From Strongylocentrotus droebachiensis (lineage: Eukaryota; Echinodermata; Echinoidea; Camarodonta; Strongylocentrotidae), in assembly GCA_035222895.1 (NCBI GenBank), contig JAVYIG010005274.1:62001-126000 (forward strand): a stretch of DNA of 64,000 nucleotides, given 5' to 3'. The notes beneath the pieces are model-generated. The model worked only from the letters and a program-made list of their open reading frames with translations, searched no databases and had not been told where the DNA came from. Below are positions 13,901 to 28,900 of the stretch, piece by piece. Position numbers and translations under genes: made by a program. How positions within the stretch are numbered: position 1 is the stretch's first letter; each line of letters begins with the position of its first letter.

Positions 13901-16900
13901 CGATTAGAAGGATATTATTTGTGTCATATGCTTTGCAAAATGATGACTGTGATGATGATAATGATGATGCTAAATGATTGCATTCTTATTTGTGTGTATG
14001 ATCTTACAAATTCAAATTCTGCATTTGCTCATGAAATAAAAAAATATAAAAATGTATAAGATATTTGTAGCAAACAACTGATAATATGATATGGTGGTCA
14101 AGAAGATATGTTAAAAAGAACATATTTGTGAAGAAATGAAAATCAACATTTCAGTTGGTAGACTAAACCATGATGAAAAACCACACTGCATTTCTACATC
14201 TATTATTTCGAATTCAAAACAAATTTTGCATTGTAGGAGTAAAAGTAATATGTTTATTGATTTCATATAATCTTATTGTGTTATTGAATATTGTGCACAA
14301 CACATTTCCAAGCCTATACACACCTTTATCTTTTTCATATGCACTCCATTGACATTTTACATTTGCATTTGCCTTCTGAGGTAGATTGGGTTTTATACAA
14401 ATTGTGTCTGTCTTTCCTCTGTTATAATACTTAGTAATTTCTAATCTAACTTGGGATTCGCTGACATGCTAAATTCAACTCTTACAGGGCATGTAATGGC
14501 TTTTGGGGAAATGCATTTATAAAGTATTTATTCATGATTATTCAAGAGCATTACTGCCTCCTCATCTCCTTTTACCCACTGCTAAAGATATATATGAACT
14601 TTACAATATATATTAATCATGCACTCACAGTTCTATGTATGCACGGGAAGTTATCTTTGTATGACATCACATGTTGAACTAATTGATGGGAAGAGATTGT
14701 TATCGCTAACTCAACATTGCACTCAACGTATGTTTTCAGCAAAGCAAATCTTGAGTTCTGTTATTTGAATGCTATCTCAAAAGAATCAATGCCAAACTAA
14801 TTCAGAATCGCCTGTTATGAAGTGAGATGGATCATTAAACCAGCAAAAAAATAACACAAAATGTGGAGATATTGTTGGATATAATATTCACTGAAAATGA
14901 AATTAATGTAACAAAATGTAATGCATAGGTCTTTGTGAAGTGCATCAATACAAATATTTCATTCACCTGTAATGAATAATTGTATTTTAATAGTCAGACT
15001 GCACAATACATATATAACATGTTGTTATGTAGGACAAGCCATAATGTTTATCCTACCTGGCAGCAACTGAAATATGCAGTTCGCATTCTGACTATTGAAA
15101 TCAAATTATTTGTAACAGATGAATGAAATAATTGTATCCAGGCACTTAACAAAGACCTATGCATTAAATTTGGTTACATTACAAAAATGGTCTACCGGTG
15201 ATAGGAGACCACATGATCATTTAGTGTAAATATATTTTTTTCTGAAATCCATCAGCATCATAACTCAGGATTACTATTAACAACACAATAATGATTTTTA
15301 CACATATTTATAATTAACAACCTAACATACAACCTTGGTAAGGGTATGCATAATTTAGTTGTTAATTGTACCGGTATGCTTAGTAATGGATCTACATTAT
15401 AACCTTGTAATAAATCATTTCATTTTTACAAACTTTCACTTGTGTTCTCAGTTGTGTACTATAATTAATGCTATGCCAATTTTTATCCTGAGGGTCATTA
15501 AAAGTTGATTTGTGAGAAAATAAATGATGTAAAAAAAAATATATATATATATTTTTTTTAAATAAATAAATAAAATGAAAACAAAATATTTTTTTGGTTC
15601 TGAAATGAATCGTTAAAAGTGATTAGTTCAAATCAGGAACATGTTGCTGTTTCAAAGGAAAGCTTTGATGACTATGTTTTAAGCCCATTTATAGTTTGGC
15701 ATCTGTGTCAACTTGTCAAGACTTATATGGTGATGCAAATGGAACATTGTTAGAGTATACTGAAGAAACTTTATTTGAATCTCCTTATATGCTACTAGAG
15801 CAATATGTAGGTATCATTAAATATTATAATTAAGTAACTGCAATTTTGATGATACTCCATAACTTCAATATTGGTATGAGGAATACTGAGTTAATTTCCA
15901 AATTTGTCGACATTTATCAAAAATAGTTCTCTTATACATGCATTCATACTGACACATACTAGTCAGTTGCACACTAAAATAATTTGTATTGGCTGGGTTT
16001 GTGTTAAGTTTAGAGGACAGCTCGCATTCATATGGATGAAGCTATTAAAAGTGTCCTGTTTGATGAATTAAAATTCAACCTGAATAGTTAGAGAGCTGAA
16101 GAATGTGATTTCAAAGCTACTTGCTGTGCCTGATGTAAGGTAATATTATGCTGAATCAGAATCAGTATTTTTTGTAGCAAGTAAACCAAGACAACAAAAG
16201 ATACCTATCGTTGTTAAATAAAGTCAATGAATTCAGTTCTACAGACTGACATGTAAAAAGTAATTAGTATTCTCTCTTTCAGATATAGTTACCTTACATG
16301 TAGGTAGCGTGACTATGCAACCCCCACCCCCACCCCCCCCCCCTTCCCTTCCTGGACAACTACCCCCTAGACAACCACATGTACCACGTAGCCTAGGGCA
16401 GGGGTTCTCAAAAATTTTCCTCGACGGTCCAAATGTGATTTCTACAAAAGTTTCGAACATGGGAATGCATTTGCTTGAAAATTCTTATGGTCGCTCGTAT
16501 ACATGTACTTCAGCTTGAACAAAACAATGTATAATTGATTGCTGGAAAGCTGGGCACGACTCAAACTTGAATTCGTTTCAGACTCGGAAAATCCACTCCT
16601 AACGTCTACAGTAATTACACTTGTATACTGAAGAAAATGAAGGCTCGTTTTAGGGTTATATCTGATTAAAGAAAAATTGTTACAGTTTTGTATTTTTAAA
16701 CAGAGCCTCCAGTGCCTGTACTACCACTCGTCAAAATTTTCCTGAACAAAAATTGTCCTTGTTCTTTCAAAGTATTTCCTTTTATTTTTATTTGGATGAA
16801 TTGCTATAGGGAGATGGACACAACAATCAATCTTTTCAAAGAGCGCACAAAAGCCCTTGATTTGAGCATTCCATCTCATTCACCCCTTAATACTGGACAC

Positions 16901-19900
16901 AACAATAAATTGCATAATGCCCCCATTATTGAGTTGAGCACTTCTGGTCAAGAAAGGTGAAAGAATTCATCTGGATCTGGATGTAAAGAATTAATCCTCC
17001 ACTGAATAGAAACTTTGGCTACTAATTTTAATCCATCTTCGCTCCAGTGATCTCCAAGAGTGAGCAGTCGCATTTCTTTCAGGCCACTGTCTGTACTTCA
17101 GACTGGTAAAGGTATGGCGATAATTTTAAAATTTCATCTCCTCTTCTCTTCTTGCTGCTTTTGCCGGTTTTTGTTTCTTTGTATGTGTATATCAAACCCC
17201 TGCTGGTATGTTCCTAGAGAGAGGTTTGTACGCACTAACTGGTTGCTCATCCACAAAATTCAAAACAACATAATGCATCCATTGTTCTGCTTCACAAATG
17301 TTGCAAGGCATTTTCGTTATCCTCAACTATATATATCTTCAACTTTCACTGTCATGCCAAATACTGCTTTAAGCTACATCTATTAAAGAAGATTAAAAAA
17401 AAACAATTCCTGTTTTGGATAGAATAGACTGAAGCAACCAGTTTTTGTGTATTTTCATCTCTCTCCCCATTTCCTAGAGTGATGAAGAAATCCACCAAAC
17501 TTTGGAGTTGTCCACCCAGAACCCTGAGTTTTCACAACTTCCTATTAATGAGGAGGGAACTAGTTTAGAGGAAGAAGAGTTGGAAATTGGGAAGAGCTAT
17601 GTCTCCTTCTGTGAAGTTGACCAGTCAAGTCTTGGAGAATCTCAAGATGAAATGGTGGGGGCTTGTGTCATCACGACAAATGCAGTAATTGAGAATGAGC
17701 CTGGTGATTCCTTGAAGGAAATGGCTGTTGATCAGAAACAGCAGGTCATCTGTCATGAAGATGATACTATGGATGGCATGAAGTCTCCCTTCAATGGGCC
17801 CCAAATTGAAAGAAGTGAGTTGGACAATCTGGCGCTCCGTGAAACAGAGGAAGGGCTACTGTTGGCAACTGCTTCTGGAGTTGTTCAGCAGGTTCTCATC
17901 GGAGCTAAGCGACAAATGCAAGAAGAGATCCGCACAGGCAAAGGAGAGGACTCTCCTCAAGTCACACTATCAGCCATGCAGCCAGAAGTACAGGACTCTG
18001 CAGAAGGAGCGATGGCACCTTTGAAGCCAGAGAGATCCCCTGCTGCTGCAGACCCTGATGTGCCAGTGGCCTTTGACAGCAGTCTGGAAGCAGGAGCTTC
18101 GGCTTCGATGAGCAAGTCACCTGGAAAACCTGAACCATCCACAGCCACCATCAAGATCATGAGTGACCTCACAGGGGCCGGACCCATCAGAGAGTTGAAA
18201 TTAAGTCAAGAATTATTCAAGGTATTGCTTTGAAATTGTAGTAAAGTGCTCTGGATAATGCTTGGCTCATTCAGGTTGTTTTCAATCTGAACTATAAACA
18301 ATGTCAATCATTTGTATCCACTTCATATGCGTACATGTGGACTGTAATCTTGTTGACGAGCATGTGACTCTGAGTAGTCCTATTGAATATCACATAAACA
18401 ACACTACATTGGAAGATGACGCAAACAAGAAGAACAAAAATGATCATAATTCATCTTTTTTTCTCATTTCAACACAAACGGGTAAGATTCAACTTTACAT
18501 TCCTTTGTATGTATCTAATGAAAAATCATCTATTTACAGGGTTTTATGACTAAAGGTATTAGTACATAATTTGTGCTTCATAATTTATATTTTTGTCTAA
18601 GTTGATCCCAAAATTTATGATGAAATATGTTGATCAGATCAAAATCAAATAGTCTATTGGCTTTGGTTGGCACTCTCTGGACCATCTCTATTCTTTCCAA
18701 TATATGACACTGAAGAATATCTTATTATATCTGCATGTGAAGGCATGGCATTGTGGCAATTATCCATATTTATGTGTACGTAATTTCAGTGGGAGGGCAT
18801 TTGCTTGTTGATCTCATGGTTTGCATGATTGTCAAAGGAACTCTTCTTCCCATACCTGCTTCTCTGTACATCATTGGATTCATCAACAATGTTGCATGGA
18901 CAACATTCCTAAAGAATGTTCTCAAGACAGTGTTTGCTGGTTTGCCTCTGTGCAGGAGCCTGGCCAGAATGGAGATCTCGGAGTGACGCAGTTTGATATC
19001 CGCGGGACTGGTCCACCCAAAGTGGAATCAGAGCTTGGTACCAAGGGTCCAGGAGAAGAAGACGATACTGGGAGGACAGAACATGTCCAAGAGGAAGAAC
19101 CACCAACCAGGAAGGTTGAACTGAAGCAAACTGCAGAACAAGTCAGCAGTGGGGAAGCTGTCATGGTTAACCCTTCAGAACCCCAGGTTATGGTGATGGA
19201 AGGACCAGTTGTATCTCTGATACTTCCAAAGTTACTACACCAGCATGATAAAGTTCCTGCCATAGATGTTGATCCTGTTCAGAAATCATATGCAGAGCAG
19301 GATGATGTTGATGAAGAATCAAAATCCATAGGGTTTCTTGATGGTGAATGCACAATACCTGGTGCAATCAAAGCTCAAGAGATGCCTGCAGAGGAAGCAT
19401 TGGAATTAAGCTCGGAAATGACGCCACTGCTGGCACTAAAGCCTAATGAAATGATGCTTCCAGAAGATCCTTTAATCGAAGTAAGACAAATGGCTGAAGA
19501 TAGGATGACCAGCATCTCAGAGTCTGAAAAATCTTTGTGTGAAGAGGAGATGTCTCTACCAGATCTAGAGCAGTCCGAGAGATTAGAATCTACAACGGTT
19601 GTAGCTGATGAATGTTGTGCACTTCGACCTGTGCCTCCTGAGGAACCTCTGCAGATGAATGGGGAAAGGCCTGAAACCTTTCAAGATCTAGGTGAAGGAC
19701 AAAGGAGCATACTAATGAAACATGCAGCTAACCCAGGTGATGCTTCAACTCTTTCTCCGAATGGAGACAGCAGACAAGATGAAAGCAAAGGAGAAGATGA
19801 AGTTAGACAAATGGAGAGCAGTGGTGCTCTTCTTGCTACAAGCAGTTCAAGTTTGGTTCATGGAGAGGTCAACGAGAGCAAAGAGGACATGTCGATTAGG

Positions 19901-22900
19901 CAGGAAAAGGATGAGAAATGTGAAGAGAGATCTGATGGATTGCATTATAAAAGGGTCTCACAAAAGAAGGAAACGGTTGCTCATTACGTCAAGAAGGTCC
20001 TGGGAAGAAAAAAAGTAGGAGAGGACAATGTGAGACCTCCTCTGTACAAGCCTCACGATCAAGATGAGAAAATGTCAAAAGGGATCCATGAAGAACAGAT
20101 AACATCTCCAGCTACTCTAAACCAGATGGATGAGAAAGATTTCCACCAATCTGGTGATGCCACGATGCTCTCTCTTGGTGAAGAAAGTAGTACACAATCC
20201 GCGAAAGCACCCATAACGAAAGCACCTCCAATTTTATTGGAGTCCCTTCTAGCTCTCAAAGTTGATGAGATAGTGCTTCCACCAGATTCTCTACAGGAAG
20301 TAAGAAAGGTGGCTGAGACCACATTGGACTGTATTCAAGAATCTGAAAGAAGGTTCTGTGAAGAGGCGACATCCCTTCCAGAACAGACCCCTGTGAGAAT
20401 TGCCTACCAAGCCGAGGAATTTCAGGATGGACCTCAAGGAGAATTTGCCAAACAAGACCAACTGCAATCTATGATGATGAAAGGGACAATCCTTCTGGGG
20501 CATGAAATACAGCTCCATTCAGCACAACACCTTCCTGTTGTAAGAGAAATGGCAGAGTTTGAGTCTTCCTCAGGAGGAGGGGCAGTAGAGTGCACAGAGG
20601 AACCATGTCTTGTCAGGGAACCAAGCAGAAGCCTTGAGAAGGAGGATTTTGTTTCTGATATGGAGAAACGAGGGAAAATTACTCTCCGACATGTAGGTCT
20701 GTTTGGATCATCTAGGAAAGGAGGGTTGCGGAAGGTTAGTAAATGAGATCTAAAATTGTTGTTCTGGTGTCTTGAATATTGTTATTCCTGCTAAGTAAAT
20801 GATGGAGGTGTTGCGGTCTAGTGGATAAGTTCCTGGACTATGAAGTACAGGGGTCAAATCTCTGTCATGGCCAATGTCCTTTGGAAATACATTACCGTTA
20901 AATTACATTTGCCACTCTCCACCCAGGTGAAGTAAAACGGAATCTCCTTGAAATGCTAGAGCGCCGTAATAGCAGCCGTGCGTAATAATAAAATGTAAGA
21001 ACATTTGAGTGCCAGGAGTGTAAAGTATCGCAGGTAGTGCTATTCAAGATCCCAATTTTATTACTAGTGTTACTACTGTACGCAGCATTACAACAGCTCA
21101 AATTCTTCCCTGAATCCTTGAACCGATTATTGACTTGGTAATATATCCATGCCTGACTCTCAATAGTCTATCTTGTTACTCCTTGTGGTTGATTGATAAT
21201 GAAAGTCAAGAAGTTTTTCAAAAAATAAATTTCCTTGATAAATTGATATTATAGATTTAATGTCTACCTCTTATGAGAGGACAGCAATTTCTTGAAACTT
21301 ACCATTCTTCTGACTACATACGTTGTGAACATTGCTTTGTAAAAAGTAACCAGCATGAATCGTCATTAAAGTAATTAACCAATTTTTTGTATAACTGGGC
21401 ATGAAGAAGTAAAAGGTATATTGTCTACCCATGAGAAACAAGCACAATGACACTCAAATAGAAAGTCAAGTAATTCATGTTTAAGGACCTCTGAAAAGGT
21501 TTAACCAGAACCCCCCCCCCCCCCCCGATTTTGATTTTCTTCAAAAGACAGGACATAATATAACACACCCATACATAACTAAGATACATGATGTAGGTTA
21601 TACCATTTCATCTGTTCAGAAGGTCCTTAACTCTGTGTTAAAAACTATATACCCTTCTGGCACCAAACAGACAATTTTATGCATTGTATCGGATATTGTT
21701 TATTGCACAACTTTAATACAAAAAAGTAAAGTGATCATATAGTGCATCAAATTTTCATTCATTTAAAAACAGAAGCTCATTTCTTTACTTTTGAAGGTGA
21801 CATGTAATACTGTAGATATTTCATGCTATTATTGTTATTGTTATTGTATTTGTTGTTGTTTTGTTTTGACTTGTCTTTAAATTTCTCATGGACTGTGCAT
21901 CTGGCAAACCTTTTGTTAATTCTTGTGTCAAGGTAAATGAAGTGTACAATGAGTGGACTACTCGTGGGTTCTATGTCACGGGAACCTTGGTATGTCATAT
22001 TTCTCTTTTTTAAAGAACATCATCTCGACCATCAGTAGGTAGAAATAGCCATGAAACCAGCACGTTAGTATACATGTCAAAAGTTACCTAATACCTAAGA
22101 ACAGTAGGAATAGCGAAAAATAACTATCATGTAGAAGACTTACAATTATTTTAGTGCCAGTATACTTGAAATTGTTGAGATGACATATAAAGACTGGGGA
22201 GTGTTTCACAAAGACTAAGACCGACTTAAGTTGGACTTGAACTACATGTATTGTAGGCTATTCATGCCACTGGTTCCTCTAACCATTCCTGACATTGGTT
22301 TATCAAGGACGTAAACATCATGGTCACAATTCTACAGAATTCCCCTTCTTTTCTTCAACAATGAAGTATCAAAGCATGTAAATTCTGTAGATTTTTGCCG
22401 TCCCTTGAGAGACCAATGGTGAGAGCACCAGTGGCATGAATGGCCTGACAAGTGCCATAGTTCAAGTCCAAATTAAGTCGATCTTCATCTTTGTGAAACA
22501 CTCCCCAGGAAATGAAGTGACACTCAATTATGCTTGCTGAATTCCAAAACCACATTTGTTGATATTTGGTAGCTAGGTCTCAAAGTGTAATCCTACTTTG
22601 ATACATTTGTATCCAATTTAGGTCAATTATGTACCCTAATTTTGGGAGTAAGGCTCTCTGTAGGGTAGATTTTATCTCTAGATCTTAGTATTATTCTTTA
22701 ATCTAAACATTGATATTATGATGATGATTTTGAATCATAATGCCTTTTGTGTTCTGATAACATCTATTCATATCTAACGGAGGTTAATTGATTGTGAAGT
22801 TATGCTGGCCGGAAAGTTAGAATGTAGTTTGAATTTACAGTTCACAAGACAAATCAATATACATCTGATATGCAATGTAAGGTGTATTTTAAAGTAACTG

Positions 22901-25900
22901 TTTAGGATTATACCTTCATTACCAAATGACACAGAAGTACTTGTTCTGATCATTTACAATGTGTATAATTACTGAAATTATGAACTACTTCCATCTTCCA
23001 AAGGTTATATTTTAGGCTGATATCATTTAAGGTATAGTTTCGGTCCTGCATATTTTCTGAAAGAAAGGAGTAATGTTCAGCAAGTGTTATCACATCAATG
23101 CTATTGAATAGTTTGAATACAGACGATGAAATATTGTTTAAACAAAAATAGAGAATTAACTTACCTATGACTCAGAAATTTGAAGAAAAAAAGAGGTGAA
23201 TTTTAGGAAATGGTTGTTTTGGACCTGCTTATTTCTGCCTCGTAAACACTTCAGAGTCCCGCCAGTTTACGTGTACATCCAGGCTCTATTTAAAAAAATG
23301 AAACCTTATTTAAGTGTTGGTGAATAGATTCCAGTTTTTTAAAATAAATATTAAGGCTTGAACACTAATACACAAAGATGAATTCATATAACTGTGTAAA
23401 CTAACCCACACCCACCGTCAACCTCACCCTCACACACCCTCAACTTCACCCTCACCCACCCCACCCCACCCCACCCCACCCCATTCAAGCCATGTACAAC
23501 AATATTGTGTATACATGTGTACATGTACCTCAGTAGATAATTTAACTTCACATATTGCTGCACCATATGATTGTACTATGCACTAATACCATTGTAGCAC
23601 CATCTGCACCTAACAACGGGGTCTTCAGGAAGCACTAGAGATTGTATCCATTCATCTCATGTCTGTGGTCAGTCTTTGTTCTCGGAGACACACTTTAGAA
23701 AATCACTAACCAGACTCTATAGCTTCCACCACCTTCCACTGGTTCTCAAGATTTGATCCCATCCTATCTCTTTATCACACTGGAACACCACCTCTGATCT
23801 CCACCACCAATGCCCTTCTTCTGTGCTCCTCATCACTTCCTATCTGCTTCAGGACCCCAACACTGGTCAGTGGGTGACCTATCGCAATGGTCAGCTTGTT
23901 ACGAGCTCAGATGCAGTGAACGCAGATCAAGATCCCGCCAAAGGAACCTCTAAGTCTAACGGGCATGCAGGTAGAGCTCCTTCCAAAGAAGAGCTACGAA
24001 CAGTCCCTGAGGCACAAGTAGATCCACCGTTAGACAAATCTGCAGCTGTTACAATCGAGGTTGACATTGAAAGGGAACCCCCACAAGCACCAAGAGTTCC
24101 TGAGGGAGACCAAAGGACAACCGTGGCATCGCTCAATGAGGAATTCAAATCTTTAGTGAAGACGGACTCATTGTCAAAGTTCACATCTCGATCATCAACG
24201 AGCAGCGTGAACTCTCCAGTAGAAAAGAGATTATCAAAGAAAAATATGCTGCATAAGGTAGGGGTTAGCACTAACTAGTACAGAAGTGCCACTATAAAGT
24301 GTAGAAGACATCATTACAATCTAAACTAATGATGCCTCATGTGACCATCTACAAAACTCTGCCATCATCTCATGTATCAGTTATTAATTGAACACTTCCA
24401 TTTCAGGTCATCATCATCATTTGTAAATATATTGTGCCATGTCAAAATGCTTCATCACATATAGTTCACTTTAACTGTATGTTTTGACAAATATCATATT
24501 AATAATGTGCATCTCCATCCATTGCAGTTCAATGAAGCTTATCCTACTGTATGTGTAACATTAGCAAATGTCCGATTTACTTACATACTCAAATTTATGG
24601 ATGTTCCTTTCATGGGGACCTACATGTAGTGACAAGATTTTCCATTAACCTGATATAAATGAATGAACTACAATACTTGAAATCTACCCTGCATACATTA
24701 CCTTTTGCTATGTCGGGCAAGTTATAGGCAAGCTGTCAGGTTGTCAAGAACAACCTTTGTTTTTGAAAATATTCTTGAAATTTGAATATGTTAGTAAAGC
24801 GATCTATTGATATGCAGATACTTGATAGGAGCAGAACCTGACTACTTGTGTGCCTGTTTGGAAATCATAAAGATTCTGCTCTCCTATGAAGTATCAACCT
24901 CTTGGATGGGTTGGAAGGGGGTACCTTGTCAATAGGCTATTTGTTTAATGTAACCAAATTAATGCGTACATCTTTTTGAAGTGCCTCAATACAAACTATT
25001 TCATTCACCTGATAAGAATAATAGTATTTCATTAGACAGAATCCGAACTGCATATGTTAGTTGTTGCCAGGTAGGACAAACATTATGGCTTGACCTACCT
25101 AGCAATACGGTATACAGTTTGCATTCTGACTATTGACATACTGGTACTATTATTCTCATCAGGTGAATGAATAATTCGTATTGAGGCACCTCACAAAGAC
25201 TTATGTATTACATTTGGTTACATTACGAAAATGGCCTATTCAGTTAAAGTTTAACCAAGTACTTCAAACATCACCCTGCTGTTCATAAATCAATATGTTA
25301 ATTACATTTTCTCACTCATTTTTTTTTTAATGGGGGGTTGGCTGGGGCAGATAGGTATGTAGATAGGAGATTTGAGAGTACATCACACAGGATTGTTCTA
25401 TAAGGGCTATTACAAATACAAAGCAGACCTTGAAAAGCAGGCCACATCTCAAATGCTTGTAGATTTGTACCAATTTCATAACTTTTGCGAAGTGCCTCAA
25501 GGAATTAGAAAAAATGTCATCAACTTCATATTTTTACCCTCCCTCTTATCAGACAAGAGAAAGGAGAAGATCACAAAAGGTATAAAATCATCTTTTTAAA
25601 GATTGTTGTGGCACTTGTTAAGTATCTATAAATTTCCGGTTAATTTCTTACTAACCTTTTTTTATTTGTTTTTTGTTTTTGCACAAATCAGTAACACTAG
25701 GATAAGTTCAAGTTTATAGCCTGATGTGTATTATGAAACAATTTGTTATACTAAAGAAATGTAATTGCACGTTTCAGAGTTATTCCAATCAGCACATTGA
25801 TTATGCTAGTGATTTTCATAGCACCCCTACTAATGTTCATGGACCTGATCGTTTGTTTGTTTTTTGTTTTTTAAATCTCTTTGTTGTTTTGTTTTCTAGG

Positions 25901-28900
25901 ACTTTAAATAGTGAGCTAGCTTTCAAATATAGGCCCTGTCAATTACAATCCTAATCATTATTTTTGTTTATATAACATAATTTGGGCCCAGGTTCAACAT
26001 AACAAACAGGGACAAACACTTTCTACGGAAAGAATTAGGATCTGAGATTACTTTTCAATTGAAACATATCAAGTTTAAATCTTGGAGGCAATCTAGTTAT
26101 ACAGTTATAATTTTTTTTTTTTTTTTTACCCAGGGTAACCTGATCAATAGTTATACTGTTCTCCCTGAGGGCCCTGCAGTCTTATTATTACCCCGGTTTT
26201 GTTGCCATTTTATGAAGTGATCGTAACAAATTTAAAATGTAATCTTGTTTTCATCAGATTTTACTCCTAACATTTGAATGACCTGTGTTACCCATTTTTT
26301 GTTCTTATTTTGGCTTCTATTATTATCAGTATGCACAACCAGTGCACAACTATAAGTATGAACAACAGGTAGGTTTTTTAAATTCAAAACTCCATGGAGT
26401 GCATGACAATATGGCAATTGAAATGACTAGTAGACTTTTTATTCTTCTGTAGGCTAATTAATTAGGCTAATTAGTACTACTATAAGCATATATGTCTGTG
26501 TGTACATTATGTCGTTAGTCCGGTCACCATCTACTTGTTGTGTTTGTGAGGAACTTGTCTCAGTTTAAGGGTTCTTGAGTGGACACATTGAAGTCGTATT
26601 TGTGTTTTAAGTTGTTGTTGTGAAATATAATATTTTGTCTGCAGTAAGCTAGAAGGGCATCACACCATATATATGCAATGTGCTTTAACTAAGATTGAGT
26701 TCTGCCCTTCTGGCTTTCTAAAGCAGATTAACTGCATGTAAGTGAGGTGTTTTATGTTCAAAGGTTGTAATGTAACTAGACAAACATACATGCACATTCA
26801 TGTATACAGTATGATATAGTTTGATATAAAATGAATTGTAATAGTCGTTGGTTACATTGAATCAATTCAACAATCAGAAAAATTAATACATTCACATGTA
26901 TGTTCTATGTTGCACGCCCGTATGATGGTATTAACCAGGGCTATACCAAGCCCACTTTACGCAGCTACTTTATGTGTAGTTAGCAATGTAGACTTGACAA
27001 CTAGATCTTTGTATGGGGTTGTCGGAATATGGCTCTTGATGTCAGTAAGTGATTTGCAAAGCTGGCACTTTTTGAAGATATAATTTGTAGAGCTGTAAGA
27101 AGGAGCAACTTTATTAACATACATATATATTAATGTGACAATCATATCTAGACTTGAAATCACTTTACAGACAGATAAACCATTATACAACATTGCATTA
27201 CGAATGTGTAGGGACAATTTTGTAAAATTTTCTTTGCCTCATGGAATAGAACGATTTAGTGATTGTTTCTTGTTAGAAAGTGATAATTTCTTCAGTTTTA
27301 CAGAGATGCGATGATAGCTAATAAAAAAAATGTGAAATTCAAAGATAAAGGAAGGGGAGGAGAGAGGAAAACGACTAGTGACAGGGACTGCAACCTAGAG
27401 GTTCCAAGAACTGAAATATGATTTATTTTTTCTTTCTGTAAGGCACAACATCATTAAGAATCCTGCTCTTAATAACACTGATCAATAAATTAATATTTTA
27501 TATCAAGTGATATTTGAAGAAAAAAAAAAATCATACATGTAGAGTCACAGTAATGAAATTCACTTTATAAAAAATAAACCTTCAGAATTAGTTGTCACAA
27601 CGCAGCCTCTTTATTATTTTGATTAAGACAAGTTTTCTTGACATATTTCTCTATTCTCCCTTCTATCGTATGAGCAGGGTAGTTCATCTAGTCTGGCCAG
27701 CCTCTACAGCACAGGGGAAGAGTTCTACGGCAAGTACCCCATCACAGGTGACGTCAGCTTTGGACTGGGATACAACTTCAAGACCAACGTCTTTGAGGTC
27801 AAGATTGGTGGCTGTCGGGACCTGGTACCCATCGATGCTAAAAAGAACAAGTCAGATCCGTAAGTGTATTGGTATTCTCAGGCAGTTTGTAATAATAATA
27901 GCTAGTTGTTATATAGCACTTTTCAGGACCGAAGGCCCTCTCAAAGCGCTTAATACAGATATATATTATTACTCGGTCATCAGATTCAGGCTTACCCGCA
28001 CACAATGTATGCACATTCTCCACTCCTTGGGAAACATACCAGCCAGGCGTCATTTTTAGAAGCGCACACTTGCTAATCTAAGCACATTAGCTTTTGCATC
28101 CTACTGGGTACCAATTTAACACCTGGGTGGAGAGTGGCAAATGTAGATCAATATCTTGCCAAAGGACATTAGTGCCAAATTGGGACTAGAACTGCGTACC
28201 TTGTGATCCACAGTCCGGGGACATATCCACTTGTCCACGACACATCTACAACCTCTAGTTTGTGTAGTTGTAGTGGATAGGTATGTGGGCTTTGAAGCAT
28301 AAGGTCCAGGGTTCAAAGCCCTGTCAAAGCCCTAACGTCCTGTGGCAAGATATCAATCTACATTTGCCACTTTTCAACCAAGTGAGGTAAATGAGTACAT
28401 AGCCGGAAGAATTTCCTTGCGTGCTCATGCACCTTGTGGTAGCCAAAAATAATCTGAATTTCATGTCTGTAACTCTAGAAGCGATCAGCACTGTATCTGA
28501 CACTGTTGAGCACCATATCTGCATGCAACTGTTGAGCACGGATTGTTTTCTGATATGGTAATCTTATATTTTCTGTAGGTACATCAAGACCTATCTCTTG
28601 CCAGACAAGTCCAAGAACAGCAAACGTAAGACCAGGACCAAGAAAGGCACTATCAACCCTAACTACAGTGAGAATCTGAAGTATCCCATCGCCCAGAGTG
28701 AGCTAGAGACGAGAACCCTCAGTGTGGCTATCTGGAACTATGATCGCTTCGGACACAACATGTTCCTGGGAGAGGTTTTGCTCCCGCTAGACGGTATTGA
28801 CCTGACTAGCTATCCGGTCAAGTGGCATCAACTCAAGACAAGGGTAAGAACAAGTGTAATATTTAGTTGTCCTGGTGGAGTGTTTCACAAAGACTAAGAT

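Larger units (their letters stand above)
20735..23852 (+). other. Slp intron with SINE, MITE, C-tracts
   Basis: Contains a tRNA-derived SINE (20,801-21,030), a C16 tract (~21,511), a GGGAGTGTTTCAC MITE (22,194-22,508) and the (CCCCA)n tract at 23,454-23,483. No supported exon. Confidence 0.6.
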
